From: Sphingorhabdus sp. Alg231-15
GTDB lineage: Bacteria; Pseudomonadota; Alphaproteobacteria; Sphingomonadales; Sphingomonadaceae
Direction: 5' to 3'
Assembly: GCF_900149705.1 (NCBI RefSeq)
Contig: NZ_LT703001.1
Location: 682,001 to 746,000 of the forward strand
Length of the DNA: 64,000 nt
The translations under genes were made by a program, and so were the position numbers. How positions within the stretch are numbered: the stretch's first letter is position 1; the number at the start of each line of letters is the position of its first letter. The notes beneath the pieces are model-generated. The model ran no database searches. It was given only the letters and a program-made list of their open reading frames with translations, and was not told the DNA's origin. Shown here piece after piece: positions 26,183-37,305 of this stretch.

Positions 26183-26200
26183 TTGACCGGTTCTGGTCAA
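26183..26200. promoter_or_regulatory. Perfect dyad upstream of the NfeD gene
   Basis: TTGACC and GGTCAA flank GGTTCT, giving an 18-bp symmetric site about 80 bp upstream of the NfeD start. It could be an operator or a small RNA hairpin; there is no further evidence. Confidence 0.3.
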
Positions 26201-26278
26201 GCAGATGGCGGGGACTCCGAGTCAGGCGGCACAACTGAGACCAGTAGCAGATACGACTAGATTGGAGGGTCGCGGACG

Positions 26279-27661
26279 ATGAGTGCCTTGTGGGCTAGCC
26301 GACATCACTTTCTTTGCCTATTGTTGGCGGCCATTGCTCTCCTCTGGGCAGTCTCCGCAGCCAGCGCCCAATCGTCATCCAGAGAAGCATATGTGATACG
26401 GCTTGAAGGAGCGATTGGCCCGGCATCGGCATCCTATGTTGCTGACGGGTTCGAACGGGCTCAGTCTTCCAACGCCGAGCTTGTGATTATCTTGATGGAT
26501 ACACCGGGTGGCCTTGATACATCCATGCGCAGGATTATCCAGGACATACTCGCGATGCCGATTCCGGTCGTGACCTATGTCCATCCAAGTGGCGCGCGAG
26601 CCGCAAGCGCCGGAACCTATATTCTATACGCCAGTCACTTTACCGCGATGACGCCTGGCACAAATCTTGGCGCTGCCACACCGATCCAGATCGGGGCCGT
26701 GCCCGCCCCAGAAGCCGACAAGGAGGGTGATGAAGGCGGAAATCCGCCGACGAACGCAGCCGCCCAAAAGGCGGTAAACGATTCTGTAGCCTATATCAGG
26801 TCTCTAGCAGAATTACGCGGCCGCAATGCAGAGTGGGCCGAAGCGGCAGTTCGCCAGGCCGAAAGCCTGTCTGCGAATGCCGCGCTCGATCAGGATGTCG
26901 TCGACATCGTTGCGCCGAACATAACGTCATTGCTGGAACAACTGGATGGAAAAGCGACAACCATCAACGGTGAGGAGTACAGGGTTGCAACCGCCGATAT
27001 CACTATCACCGAATTTGAAGCTGACTGGGCAACACAGTTGCTTGCCACTTTAACCAATCCCAATATCGCCCTCGTATTTCTGATGATCGGTATGTACGGA
27101 CTTATTTTCGAGTTCCTCAATCCCGGCGCGCTGGTGCCAGGAACAGTCGGTGCAATTTCCCTGTTGATCGCATTCTACGCCCTGGCCGTGCTGCCGGTCG
27201 ATATGGTCGGCCTCGCGCTAATCCTGCTCGGTGTTGGGCTGCTGGTCGGCGAGGCATTTGCACCGTCATTCGGCATATTAGGTATCGGCGGTATCGTCGC
27301 CTTCTCCATCGGAGCGACGATGCTGTTCGACACCGACATATCGGAATTTCGTGTGGACTGGTCCGTAATTGCCGCGCTAGCGATATTCAGCGCTGGTCTA
27401 CTTGTTTTCGTTTTGCGTATTGGAATCCGATCAATCGGACGCGAGGTCGTGTCGGGTGTCGAAGAACTGGTCGGCGCGTCTGCAATCGTGATCGACTGGG
27501 ACAATGGTAAAGGTCACGTGTTCATCCATTCGGAACGTTGGAACGCGCAGGGACCCGCCAATCTTAGCGAAGGCCAAGAAGTGGTAGTCAACGGGGTTCA
27601 GAGCCTGAAGCTGAAGGTCTCGCGTGCACAAGGGCAAAGCGACCCTTCAAAAGGAGGATGA
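26279..27661 (+). CDS. NfeD-family membrane-bound serine protease
   Basis: The 460-residue protein has a signal peptide (hydrophobic stretch to ASAQ near residue 30), a ClpP/crotonase-like protease domain, a membrane domain of about five helices (residues 245-375) and a C-terminal NfeD OB-fold. In the protease, [14 protein letters not shown] and [14 protein letters not shown] give the oxyanion region and the catalytic Ser110; Lys164 in AAQKAVND is the probable general base, as in the Ser-Lys dyad of the archaeal homologue. It is followed at once by a slipin gene, the widespread NfeD-stomatin operon. Stomatin is the known partner or substrate in archaea. The ATG is preceded by GGAGG at a rather long distance. 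Confidence 0.93.
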   Translation: MSALWASRHHFLCLLLAAIALLWAVSAASAQSSSREAYVIRLEGAIGPASASYVADGFERAQSSNAELVIILMDTPGGLDTSMRRIIQDILAMPIPVVTYVHPSGARAASAGTYILYASHFTAMTPGTNLGAATPIQIGAVPAPEADKEGDEGGNPPTNAAAQKAVNDSVAYIRSLAELRGRNAEWAEAAVRQAESLSANAALDQDVVDIVAPNITSLLEQLDGKATTINGEEYRVATADITITEFEADWATQLLATLTNPNIALVFLMIGMYGLIFEFLNPGALVPGTVGAISLLIAFYALAVLPVDMVGLALILLGVGLLVGEAFAPSFGILGIGGIVAFSIGATMLFDTDISEFRVDWSVIAALAIFSAGLLVFVLRIGIRSIGREVVSGVEELVGASAIVIDWDNGKGHVFIHSERWNAQGPANLSEGQEVVVNGVQSLKLKVSRAQGQSDPSKGG

Positions 27662-27662
27662 A

Positions 27663-28424
27663 ATGGATTTTCTAAGCTACAGTTTCTATGGCCCGCTGAT
27701 ACTGCTGGTCGTCCTTTTCCTCTGGGCGGCGATAAAGATCCTGCGTGAATATGAACGAGCGGTGGTTTTCACTCTCGGCCGCTTCACGGGAGTAAGGGGT
27801 CCGGGATTGATCATTCTTATCCCGTTCATTCAACAAATTGTCAAAACCGATCTGCGAACAATCGTACTCGATGTGCCGACCCAGGATGTGATCTCGCGTG
27901 ACAACGTGTCGGTCAAGGTCAACGCCGTGGTCTATTTCCGGGTCGTTGACCCCGAACTGGCCATTATCCAGGTCGAGGACTTTGTACAGGCGACGAGCGA
28001 GCTTGCCCAAACGACATTGCGTTCGGTCTTGGGAAAGCACGAGCTCGACGAAATGTTATCGGAGCGAGACAAACTTAACGAAGATTTGCAGGAAATCCTC
28101 GACAAGCACACGGATGCCTGGGGCATTAAGGTTGCCAATGTCGAGATCAAACACGTTGATATCGATGAATCGATGGTGCGCGCAATCGCCCGTCAAGCGG
28201 AAGCCGAACGCGAACGACGAGCGAAGGTGATCAATGCGGAGGGCGAATATCAGGCCGCCGCAAAATTGTTGGACGCGGCGCGGGTTTTAAGCGAAGCACC
28301 TGAAGCGATGCAACTTCGGTATCTTTCGACGCTGAACGTTATAGCCAATGAACAGAACAGCTCGACAATTATATTTCCCTTCCCGATGAATCTAGGTGAT
28401 TGGATGGCGACGACGCAGGACTGA
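27663..28424 (+). CDS. Slipin (stomatin/prohibitin family membrane protein)
   Basis: The 253-residue product has one N-terminal membrane segment (residues 8-28) and then the SPFH/band-7 domain ([52 protein letters not shown]), followed by a helix-rich C-terminus ([27 protein letters not shown]) that drives oligomerisation. It belongs to the slipin group that pairs with NfeD. AGGAGG lies five bases before the ATG, and the upstream gene's stop is within this site, so the pair is coupled. It probably scaffolds membrane microdomains. Confidence 0.94.
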   Translation: MDFLSYSFYGPLILLVVLFLWAAIKILREYERAVVFTLGRFTGVRGPGLIILIPFIQQIVKTDLRTIVLDVPTQDVISRDNVSVKVNAVVYFRVVDPELAIIQVEDFVQATSELAQTTLRSVLGKHELDEMLSERDKLNEDLQEILDKHTDAWGIKVANVEIKHVDIDESMVRAIARQAEAERERRAKVINAEGEYQAAAKLLDAARVLSEAPEAMQLRYLSTLNVIANEQNSSTIIFPFPMNLGDWMATTQD

Positions 28425-28467
28425 AGACGTTCGGGCTGATCAATACGCCATTCCAGGAGTGCCCACT

Positions 28468-28496
28468 AGTGTCCGCTTTCGGCATAAAGCCGACTC
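28468..28496. repeat. GTCCGCTTT repeat, inverted right-half copy between slipin and mutL
   Basis: GTCCGCTTTCGGCATA followed by AAGCCGAC, the reverse complement of a right half. It sits between convergent genes where a terminator would be expected. Confidence 0.55.
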
Positions 28497-28501
28497 ACGC
28501 A

Positions 28502-30325
28502 TCACTTTCTCCCAAAGAGTTTTTCAATATCGCCATGCGCCAATTTAACCCAGGTAGGGCGACCATGATTGCACTGGCCTGAATGCGGGGTCACTTCCAT
28601 TTCTCGCAGAAGCGCATTCATCTCCGCAACATTGAGCACGCGCCCTGCCCGCACCGACCCATGACAGGCCATGGTTGAGGCGACATGGTCAATCCGTTCC
28701 CTCAGTGATAATGCTTCGTCATAAGCCCCGAGTTCATCGGCCAGATCGGTGATCAGACCTTTGACATCGCCAGAGCCGAGCATTGCTGGCGTGGCGCGCA
28801 CCAACATCGCAGTGGGGCCAAATCGTTCCAGCTCCAGCCCGAATTCGGACAGTTCCGCCTGACGTGCCTCCAGGCGGTCGCAGGCATTTTCATCCAGCTC
28901 CACAACTTCGGCCATCAATAGGGCCTGCGAAGCTACACTGCCGCCCTCAACGGCCTTGCGCATGCGCTCCAGCACCAACCGTTCATGGGCCGCATGTTGA
29001 TCGACAATGACCAGTCCATCTTCTGCTTCAGCCACGATATAGGTCTTCGCCACCTGCCCTCGGGCAATGCCGAGCGGATGGCTGACCGCTTCAGGAACCG
29101 GTTCCGCCGCTTCTTCAGCCCGTCCCATCAAGGGTGCCAGTTCATCCGGATTTATTGCACCATACGGACTTTTATTGGCTTGTAATCCGCCAGCAGTTGC
29201 AGATGGATAAGGCTGCGAGGCTATCGTGGCTCTGCCCCCGCCCGCCCCTTGCGCCGTAAAAATGCTCGTTTGTGGATCCGGCGCCTGTGGTTCTGTTTGC
29301 CAATTGGCTAAAGCGGATTCTGCTGGTCGCTGGACGGCGCGAAAGCCGCCTTCGTCCAAAGCACGCCGCAAGCCGCTGACAATCATCCCGCGGATCATCG
29401 CCGGCTCGCGAAACCGCACCTCGGTTTTGGCCGGATGCACGTTCACGTCCACAAGCTCCGGCGGCATATCGATAAAGAGCGCCACAATAGGATGACGATC
29501 GCGCGCAAGCATTTCCGCATAGGCGCCGCGTACTGCACCGACCAACAGCCGGTCTTTCACGGGTCTGCCGTTGACGAACAGAAACTGATGATCGGCAACG
29601 CCGCGGTTATAGGTTGGCAGACCTGCGACACCAGACAGGCGAACCTCTTCGCGCACCAGATCAACCGCAACGCTGTTGGCGCGCAACTCCTTGTTGGTCA
29701 GCGCCGCCACCCGATCCGGACCGCTTTCACCGCCCTGCACTGCAATCGCCTTACGATTTTCATGGGTCAGGGTGAAACCGATATCAGGCCTAGCCATGGC
29801 AAGCCGCCGCACCACATCCACGCAGGCCGCATATTCACTGCGCGGCGTGCGCAGGAACTTTCTTCTGGCAGGGACTTTGGCAAATAGCTGTTCAACCCGC
29901 ACTTTGGTGCCGGGCGGGATCGCTGCCGGTGCGTCGCTCTCGACTTCTCCATGGTTGACGATACGTGTCCAGCCATCTTCGCCCTCCACGCGGCTTTCGA
30001 TGGTCAGTCGCGCAACACTCGCAATGGAGGGTAGCGCTTCGCCGCGAAAGCCCAATGTCGCGACCATTTCGATCGCTTCATCCGGCAGTTTGGACGTCGC
30101 GTGCCGTTCCAGCGCCAACGCAATGTCATCACGGGTCATGCCGCACCCATTGTCGGCCACCTCGATCAGATCGAGGCCACCCTGTTCGAGACGGATATTG
30201 ATCTGGCTCGATCCGGCATCAATGGCGTTTTCGACCAGCTCTTTCAGCGCACTGGCCGGACGTTCGACCACTTCACCGGCTGCGATCCGGTTGATCAGGC
30301 TATTTGGGAGTCTTCTTATTGACAT
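28502..30325 (-). CDS. mutL: DNA mismatch repair protein MutL
   Basis: A 607-residue MutL. The N-terminal GHKL ATPase has ELVENAIDAGS, ADNGCGMTRDD and TLGFRGEALPSIASV. A linker of low complexity covers about residues 330-410. The C-terminal domain has the endonuclease motif DQHAAHERLVLE (DQHA-x2-E-x4-E) and CNHGRPTW near the end, so this is a latent nuclease type MutL, as expected in bacteria without MutH. The ATG was chosen because it starts the conserved MSIRRLP; an upstream ATG would add nine residues. It is divergent from mreB. Confidence 0.96.
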   Translation of the reverse strand: MSIRRLPNSLINRIAAGEVVERPASALKELVENAIDAGSSQINIRLEQGGLDLIEVADNGCGMTRDDIALALERHATSKLPDEAIEMVATLGFRGEALPSIASVARLTIESRVEGEDGWTRIVNHGEVESDAPAAIPPGTKVRVEQLFAKVPARRKFLRTPRSEYAACVDVVRRLAMARPDIGFTLTHENRKAIAVQGGESGPDRVAALTNKELRANSVAVDLVREEVRLSGVAGLPTYNRGVADHQFLFVNGRPVKDRLLVGAVRGAYAEMLARDRHPIVALFIDMPPELVDVNVHPAKTEVRFREPAMIRGMIVSGLRRALDEGGFRAVQRPAESALANWQTEPQAPDPQTSIFTAQGAGGGRATIASQPYPSATAGGLQANKSPYGAINPDELAPLMGRAEEAAEPVPEAVSHPLGIARGQVAKTYIVAEAEDGLVIVDQHAAHERLVLERMRKAVEGGSVASQALLMAEVVELDENACDRLEARQAELSEFGLELERFGPTAMLVRATPAMLGSGDVKGLITDLADELGAYDEALSLRERIDHVASTMACHGSVRAGRVLNVAEMNALLREMEVTPHSGQCNHGRPTWVKLAHGDIEKLFGRK

Positions 30326-30482
30326 ATCCGCATTCCTAGCCCAAGCGATCATGCCAAGCGACCCTTGATTGTGACTTAGTTTCTCGGGGGGATTTGCGGG
30401 ACGATCCGAATGCTTAGCTTCATCCCCCGTTCAGCCAAAATGTCGCTATGGTTTTAGGGAACAGCGTTCGCTGTAAATATAA

Positions 30483-31541
<1,059 letters not shown>

Positions 31542-31585
31542 TGGATGATTTGACCAGAATGAAGAAATCGGGAGGATAAGCAAGC

Positions 31586-32494
31586 ATGGCGCCGCCACGA
31601 AACCGGCGCCCAGGATTTTCCAAGCGGGCGCAATATAGCATATTCGCCAGCTACTTACTGGGCATATTAGGAGCTGTCGTCGGTCTCCTCCTGCTGCTTA
31701 TCTCCATATTCGACCCTCAAGGCTTTGCTGTGCTGCGCACCATCGGCGCGGAAGCCACCGCGCCGGTTAGCAAAACCCTTTCTGAAGTCGGTGGAGCCAC
31801 TGGCAATGCAGGCGATAATATCTCCGCCTATTTCAACGCGGCTTCCAAAAATGCGGCGATGGAACGTGAGTTGAGAAGCAACCGCATTGAGATACTGGAA
31901 GCCCGCGCGCTCAAACAGGAAAATGAGCGGCTGAAACGGCTGCTCGATCTGGATAAGGAAGTGCCCGATGCGATCGGTATGGCACGGTTGATCAGCTCGA
32001 CATCTTCCAGTTCCCGCCGGATGGCAACATTGGGATTGGGTACGACCGATGGCATTTTAATCGGACAGCCAGTGCGCGCGCCGGAAGGCCTTGTGGGACG
32101 GGTGCTGGAGGCTGGTCCGACAACCGCCCGGATATTGCTGGTTTCCGATAGCCAGAATGTGATGCCCGTGAAACGCGCCAGTGACGAGCTGCCCGCCTTT
32201 GCTACTGGCCGCGCCGACGGTACCGTCGACATTCGACCGATCAATCTGGGTACCAATCCCTTCAAGGGCGGCGACTTGCTCATCACTTCGGGCAGCGGCG
32301 GCCTCTATGCACCGGGCATTCCGGTTGCCGTTGTGATCCGCAAGACCGATACCGGCGCCATTGCACGCATATTGGCCAATGCCGCTAAAGTCAGCCACGT
32401 CATCGTACAGCCGATGTTTCAGGCAGAGACCGTTGCGGCGATCGAGCAGGAAGAAATTGGCGGCGATGGTACGGAAACGGAAGGTAGCGAATAG
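31586..32494 (+). CDS. mreC: Rod shape-determining protein MreC
   Basis: The 302-residue protein has one N-terminal membrane segment (residues 17-40), a coiled coil (residues 85-120, containing ERELRSNRIEILEARALK and QENERLKRLL) and the periplasmic beta domain (GLVGRVLEAGPTTARILLVSDSQNVMPV, GDLLITSGSGGLYAPGIPVAVV). MreC dimers link the cytoplasmic filament to PBP2. Its stop overlaps the mreD GTG start by one base. Confidence 0.96.
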   Translation: MAPPRNRRPGFSKRAQYSIFASYLLGILGAVVGLLLLLISIFDPQGFAVLRTIGAEATAPVSKTLSEVGGATGNAGDNISAYFNAASKNAAMERELRSNRIEILEARALKQENERLKRLLDLDKEVPDAIGMARLISSTSSSSRRMATLGLGTTDGILIGQPVRAPEGLVGRVLEAGPTTARILLVSDSQNVMPVKRASDELPAFATGRADGTVDIRPINLGTNPFKGGDLLITSGSGGLYAPGIPVAVVIRKTDTGAIARILANAAKVSHVIVQPMFQAETVAAIEQEEIGGDGTETEGSE

Positions 32495-33009
32495 TGGCAA
32501 AACCCTATCGTTCCCGGATCAATCGTCAGCCATCCCAGTTTCGCATTAAATTCATTCCGTCCATCACGGTCATAATGGGATCGATGATCACAGCCTTGCC
32601 GCTAGTTACCGACTATCCGATCCTGCCGCCAATGGGGCTTCTGGTGCTGCTCTCATGGCGCCTGATCCGTCCGGGCTACTGGCCGGTATGGGCTGGTTTT
32701 CCTCTCGGCATGATTGACGACATGTTCAGCGGACAACCCTTTGGCAGCGCCGCCTTTTTATGGTCGCTTGTGTTTCTGGCACTGGAAACACTCGATCGTC
32801 GCGGTGTCGGCAGGGATTATTGGCAAGACTGGCTTATCGCCTCCCTTTCCATCATTTTTGTGCTAATATGCGGCATGCTCGTGATCGATTTCCAATCCAA
32901 TCTCCTCCGGCTCGAAATATTGGTGCCCCAGATTCTGCTTTCCATCCTCCTTTATCCATTCGTAACCCGCTTGATCGGCGCGATTGACAATTGGCGAGTG
33001 GCGGTATGA
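32494..33009 (+). CDS. mreD: Rod shape-determining protein MreD
   Basis: The 171-residue integral membrane protein has five hydrophobic segments, beginning after a short basic N-terminus (MAKPYRSRINRQPS). The segment GMIDDMFSGQPFGSAAFLWSL is typical of MreD. It starts with GTG overlapping the mreC stop, and its own stop overlaps the PBP2 start (ATGA). The position fits the shape operon. Confidence 0.92.
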   Translation: MAKPYRSRINRQPSQFRIKFIPSITVIMGSMITALPLVTDYPILPPMGLLVLLSWRLIRPGYWPVWAGFPLGMIDDMFSGQPFGSAAFLWSLVFLALETLDRRGVGRDYWQDWLIASLSIIFVLICGMLVIDFQSNLLRLEILVPQILLSILLYPFVTRLIGAIDNWRVAV

Positions 33010-34976
33010 GTATCAGCGGGGGCAAGACGATTAGCGGTGCGGTTCAGGCACTGACATTTTCGCGGCGAGCCACGATCATTGGCGGTCTGCAGGTCGGTAT
33101 CGGCGTCCTTCTCGCTGGGCGCATGGCCTATATTTCGGTGGCGGAGAATGAGCGCTACCAGCTTTTATCCGAAAGCAATCGGGTTAATCTGACACTGGTT
33201 CCACCGCGGAGGGGCTGGTTGATTGATCGCAACGGCAAACCGATCGCAAACAACAAGACCGATTTCCGTGTTGACCTGATTCCCGATCGCATGCGCGACA
33301 AAGAGAAAACCGTTGCGACACTGGCCCAGCTCTTATCACTGGATCAGGAAGAGATCGACCGGATCAACAAGGAACTGACACAGGCCAGCAGCTTCCAGCC
33401 CGTGCAGATTGCGACCGGACTGGACTGGGAGAAATTTGCTGCGGTCAGCGTGCGGCTGCCCGATCTTCCTGGTGTCTCGCCCCGACAAGGTTTTTCCCGC
33501 TTCTATCCGACGGGCGCTGCGGTTGGCCATCTGGTCGGCTATGTCGGGATTGCCTCTGCTGAAGATTATAAGGAAAACCCGGATCCGATATTAGTCACGC
33601 CAGGATATAAGATCGGCAAGGATGGTCTTGAAAAGACATTCGAGGACCGCTTGCAGGGAAAACCCGGTGCCAAGCGGGTCGAGGTCACCGCGCGCGGCAA
33701 AATCGTTCGGGAACTCGACAGCAGGCCGGACATTCCCGGAAAAGCCCTGCAACTGACTCTTGATGTCGATTTACAAGAATATGCCGCTCGCAGGCTCGGT
33801 CCGGAATCGGGTTCTGTGGTGGTGATGGATTGCGAGACTGGTGATATCCTCGCGATGACGTCCATGCCGTCTTTTGATCCCAACAGCTTTTCGGATGGCA
33901 TCGGCCAGACCGAATATGGCATGTTACGCGACGACGATCATGTTCCCCTGCGTGACAAATCGTTAAAGGGTCTGTTTCCACCTGGTTCGACAATCAAGCC
34001 GATGGTGTCACTTGCCTTGCTGCGTGCTGGCATTGATCCGGATGAAACCGTTAGCTGCCCCGGCGGATTGCGGGTGGGCAATCGCTTCTTCAATTGCCAC
34101 AGCACCCATGGCAGCGTGAACATGAAGCGGGCGAACGCCCAAAGCTGTGATACCTATTTCTATAAAATGGCCTTGCGGATTGGATATGACGCAATCGCGC
34201 TGATGGCGCGTGAACTCGGATTAGGTGCGAAATATGATCTGCCAGTTGCCTCGCAAAGCTATGGCACAGTGCCGGACACACAATGGATCAAAAAGCGCCA
34301 TGACCGTGAATGGGCCAATTTTGATACAGTGAATAGCGCCATTGGACAGGGCTATTTCCTATCTAATCCCCTGCAGCTTTGCGTGATGGCCGCCCGTATG
34401 GCTTCGGGAAGGAAGCTGGAAGCCAAATTGCTGTTCGAACAAGACCGCCCCGCCGCAACACCGCTGGATATTTCTCCAGAGCATCTGTCCTATGTACGTG
34501 AAGCTATGAGTGAAGTGGTGAATGGCGCCGGCACGGCAAGACGCGCGCGACTGCCGCTCGAGGATATCAAATTGGGTGGTAAAACAGGAACGGCGCAAGT
34601 CGTCAGCTTGAAATATGGCCGTGGAGGCCGTGATGTCCCTTGGAAATTCCGCGATCATGGTCTGTTTGTCTGCTTCGCACCGGTTGAAAATCCGCGCTAT
34701 GCTGCGTCTGTCGTGATTCAGCATGGGGGTGGCTCTTCATCTGCTTATCCGGTAGCGCGTGACGTCATGACTTTTCTATATGATCGCGAACAGGCAATGG
34801 AGAAGCTGGTGGCACTGGAGGAAAGCTGGGACGGAACCATCTCCGAACGCATGGATCGTCAGCTCGCTGCTTATCGCGCGCAGAAGGAGCTGGAAAAGGC
34901 AATAGCTGAAGGGCGCATACCCCCTCCTCAAACCGAAGCAAATGGCGAGGATTCTACTGCCGAAGTGGGGCAATAG
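33006..34976 (+). CDS. mrdA: Penicillin-binding protein 2 (peptidoglycan transpeptidase)
   Basis: A 656-residue class B PBP with an N-terminal membrane helix (residues 20-40), the pedestal domain (RRGWLIDRNGKPIANNKTDFRVDLIPDR) and the transpeptidase domain. The active-site motifs are Ser328-x-x-Lys331 in PPGSTIKP, Ser380-Cys-Asp382 in QSCDTYFY, and Lys526-Thr-Gly528 in GGKTGTAQ. It crosslinks lateral wall peptidoglycan with RodA as the glycosyltransferase. The ATG overlaps the mreD stop; an in-frame TTG five codons upstream is less likely. Confidence 0.97.
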   Translation: MSISGGKTISGAVQALTFSRRATIIGGLQVGIGVLLAGRMAYISVAENERYQLLSESNRVNLTLVPPRRGWLIDRNGKPIANNKTDFRVDLIPDRMRDKEKTVATLAQLLSLDQEEIDRINKELTQASSFQPVQIATGLDWEKFAAVSVRLPDLPGVSPRQGFSRFYPTGAAVGHLVGYVGIASAEDYKENPDPILVTPGYKIGKDGLEKTFEDRLQGKPGAKRVEVTARGKIVRELDSRPDIPGKALQLTLDVDLQEYAARRLGPESGSVVVMDCETGDILAMTSMPSFDPNSFSDGIGQTEYGMLRDDDHVPLRDKSLKGLFPPGSTIKPMVSLALLRAGIDPDETVSCPGGLRVGNRFFNCHSTHGSVNMKRANAQSCDTYFYKMALRIGYDAIALMARELGLGAKYDLPVASQSYGTVPDTQWIKKRHDREWANFDTVNSAIGQGYFLSNPLQLCVMAARMASGRKLEAKLLFEQDRPAATPLDISPEHLSYVREAMSEVVNGAGTARRARLPLEDIKLGGKTGTAQVVSLKYGRGGRDVPWKFRDHGLFVCFAPVENPRYAASVVIQHGGGSSSAYPVARDVMTFLYDREQAMEKLVALEESWDGTISERMDRQLAAYRAQKELEKAIAEGRIPPPQTEANGEDSTAEVGQ

Positions 34977-34979
34977 GCA

Positions 34980-36092
34980 TTGAACGATTTTATTCCTGCG
35001 CCCATTGCGCAACTTCCCTGGAAAACAATATTATTGCTGCTTGTCATGGCAAGTTTTGGTTTCGTCGTACTTTATTCGGCGGCCGGAGGTAGCCTGACGC
35101 CTTGGGCGGGCCTGCACATGATACGCTTTCTTGTTTTTCTCGCCATGGCCATCGTGTTTTCGCGATTGAAAGAGAATTTCTGGAAAACCATTGCCTTTCC
35201 TGTCTATATCGTCGTGGTTATCATGTTGCTGGGCGTAGAGTTCATCGGCGCTGTTCGCGGTGGTAGCCAGCGGTGGCTCAATCTCGGCTTCATTCGCATT
35301 CAGCCATCCGAATTGATGAAGCCTGCGATTATATTGGCGGTTGCACGTTTTTACGATCTCTTGCCAGCGGGCCAGATACGGACATGGGGCGCCATCTGGC
35401 CGCTATTGATATTGCTTTCTTTTCCTTGCGCCCTCATTCTGCTGCAACCAGATTTAGGCACCACGATCACCGTTGTAGCTGGTGCCATGACAGTTGCTTT
35501 TCTCGCCGGACTGCCGATGCGTCTTTTTGTCGGTGGAGCAGCGGCCGTTGCCGTCATCGCCCCTATCGCCTTTTTCTTTGGACTCGAAGATTATCAACAG
35601 CGCCGGGTCACCACCTTCCTCAACCCCGAAAATGATCCCCTGGGTGCTGGCTATCATATCAGCCAGTCCAAAATCGCGATCGGGTCTGGCGGGATATTTG
35701 GCAAAGGCTTTTTGAACGGCACACAAAGCCATCTCGATTATCTGCCTGAAGGCCATACAGACTTTGTCTTTGCCACCATGGCAGAAGAATGGGGCCTGAT
35801 GGGCGGTGTTGCGGTGCTGACCGGCTTCTTCCTGTTGTTCCGCTGGGGTCTTGGAGTCGCGATGAAGGCAAAGACGCGCTTCTCTCAGCTTTTGGCCGCT
35901 GGTCTTTCGACAACGATATTCTTTTATGTTGCCATCAACCTGATGATGGTCATGGGCCTTGCGCCCGTGGTCGGCATTCCCCTGCCCTTCCTCAGTCACG
36001 GCGGATCGTCCATGATGACCATCATGATCTGTATCGGAATGCTAATGGCGATAGACCGCCATCCGGGCCGCCGCAGCGGAACCTTCGGATAA
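34980..36092 (+). CDS. rodA: Rod shape-determining peptidoglycan glycosyltransferase RodA
   Basis: A 370-residue SEDS-family membrane protein with about ten helices. Signatures are FIRIQPSELMKPAIILAVARFYD, LQPDLGTTITVV, ILP-like LDYLPEGHTDFVFATMAEEWGL (catalytic Asp region) and IPLPFLSHGGSSMMTIM near the end. It polymerises glycan strands with PBP2 as partner. The apparent start is TTG, three bases after the PBP2 stop; no ATG or GTG fits the conserved N-terminus better. Confidence 0.97.
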   Translation: MNDFIPAPIAQLPWKTILLLLVMASFGFVVLYSAAGGSLTPWAGLHMIRFLVFLAMAIVFSRLKENFWKTIAFPVYIVVVIMLLGVEFIGAVRGGSQRWLNLGFIRIQPSELMKPAIILAVARFYDLLPAGQIRTWGAIWPLLILLSFPCALILLQPDLGTTITVVAGAMTVAFLAGLPMRLFVGGAAAVAVIAPIAFFFGLEDYQQRRVTTFLNPENDPLGAGYHISQSKIAIGSGGIFGKGFLNGTQSHLDYLPEGHTDFVFATMAEEWGLMGGVAVLTGFFLLFRWGLGVAMKAKTRFSQLLAAGLSTTIFFYVAINLMMVMGLAPVVGIPLPFLSHGGSSMMTIMICIGMLMAIDRHPGRRSGTFG

Positions 36093-36114
36093 AGTCAAGA
36101 TCGTCCTTCAACGG

Positions 36115-36142
36115 TTGTTCTGCGAACAGTCCAACCTATATA
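36115..36142 (+). promoter_or_regulatory. Candidate promoter of tRNA-Lys(CTT)
   Basis: TTGTTC (36115-36120) and TATATA (36137-36142) are separated by 16 bp, and the -10 box ends 19 bp before the mature tRNA. Confidence 0.5.
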
Positions 36143-36161
36143 CGCCTTGTAACAAAAATAG

Positions 36162-36236
<75 letters not shown>

Positions 36237-36237
<1 letters not shown>

Positions 36238-36284
36238 TTTTCGCGGATCTAAAAATAATGCGGGGCATTATTTTCCGCGAAAAT
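36237..36284 (+). terminator. Long two-part hairpin directly after tRNA-Lys
   Basis: Outer arms TTTTCGCGG (36238-36246) and CCGCGAAAA (36275-36283) and inner arms AAAATAATGC (36252-36261) and GCATTATTTT (36265-36274) nest with a four-base bulge. The stem is about 19 bp. It probably ends the tRNA transcript, though no T-run follows. Confidence 0.5.
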
Positions 36285-36399
36285 CCCGAGCGCAAGCGAA
36301 GGGTGACCTGACGCCGGCGTTACAGGTATCAAACCCGAAACAGTTTCAATTGCAGCCATCACAAATAATGCCAGCACGCTCGCCCTGTTCTGGAACATG

Positions 36400-36426
36400 G
36401 TCTGCTTTATCCCGAAAGCGGACATT
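36400..36426. repeat. GTCCGCTTT repeat, right-half copy
   Basis: GTCTGCTTT and AAAGCGGAC pair (one G-T) around ATCCCG; a right half of the full element. Confidence 0.6.
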
Positions 36427-36486
36427 AGAACAAAACCGTTCAACATCACCAGATATGGTCAAAAACAACAGATGGATATTGAACTG

Positions 36487-37101
36487 CTATTCGATTGCTT
36501 CTGCAAGACTGGTTTCGATCTTTGTGGTCGTGCTGACCACTATTTTTACTCTGTCTTTGATCAAACTATCCGGCAAATTTTTACCGAATCTCCATTTGGC
36601 TTGATCACACAAGGCCTTTTCTTGTTCTTCGGTTACGAAATGTCCATATTTGCAAGAAGAGATCGTACCATCTTTTTCTCTCATCAAAGTGATTTTGCTA
36701 GTGGTGGAAAATTCGTTCGGTAAAATTAGGCCTGGCCTTTGAGTAGACGTTTGCTGAGTGGGCATTTGCCAACGAATACGGCTGCTCCAATTTCCAATGA
36801 TCGCTTTGCCAGCTTCATCTCTCGCGGGACGAAAACGTGCGCGTTCCGTGATCTTGTTGCAGGTTGTATAGTCCAATGCTGCTGATCCACTAGAAGTAGT
36901 AACTTCACAAGACTGGACCAATCCATCCATTCCTATTGTCAGTGCGAAACTGGTTGTACCTTCGACTCTATTGCGAAGTGCTTCCTGAGGATAATCAATT
37001 CTGTTTATCCAATTACCCGGATTGCCTGCTGGTACAGGACCAGATGATGCATTTTGAATCGGCGAAGTCGAAGCAATCATAGCGATAATGCTAAAGATCA
37101 T
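36487..37101 (-). CDS. TonB C-terminal domain protein with two divergent repeats
   Basis: The 204-residue protein has a short N-terminal signal-like stretch (MIFSIIAMIAST) and a TonB-C domain at residues about 30-120: RIDYPQEALRNRVEGTTSFA, then MDGLVQSCEVTTSSGSAALD and a helix with CNKITERARFRPARD. The remaining part repeats the pattern weakly (ITLMREKDGTISSCK, a helix with CDQAKWRFGK), including a pair of cysteines at equivalent places. No long proline-rich periplasmic spanner is present, so it is not a classical TonB. Function is unknown; the closest relatives are small exported energy-transducer-like proteins. Confidence 0.75.
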   Translation of the reverse strand: MIFSIIAMIASTSPIQNASSGPVPAGNPGNWINRIDYPQEALRNRVEGTTSFALTIGMDGLVQSCEVTTSSGSAALDYTTCNKITERARFRPARDEAGKAIIGNWSSRIRWQMPTQQTSTQRPGLILPNEFSTTSKITLMREKDGTISSCKYGHFVTEEQEKALCDQAKWRFGKNLPDSLIKDRVKIVVSTTTKIETSLAEAIE

Positions 37102-37181
37102 AACATAGTCTCCGTGAAATTAGTGCCCTGACGCTAAAGTGGCGATGAGCAACAAGCAATCATATTGATTATCTCATAGTA

Positions 37182-37204
37182 GCCGCAATATCCCGAAAGC
37201 GGAC
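37182..37204. repeat. GTCCGCTTT repeat, right-half copy
   Basis: GCCGC, AATATCCC and GAAAGCGGAC; matches the right half of the 37816-37883 element. Confidence 0.55.
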
Positions 37205-37305
37205 TCTACCCTAGACCACTTCTAGCTTCTTATTCTGGGGGTGGTAGCGGTCTGTCGGTTTCAGGACGAACTGTCCGAGAAGTAGACATAGCAGAACCTC
37301 AAGTC

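Larger units (their letters stand above)
25793..26278. other. Non-coding gap between the MFS operon and the NfeD operon
   Basis: No coding frame of plausible quality is seen. It holds a terminator-like hairpin (25833-25875), an inverted right-half copy of the GTCCGCTTT repeat (26004-26028), and a perfect dyad TTGACC/GGTCAA (26183-26200) about 80 bp before the NfeD start. Confidence 0.7.
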
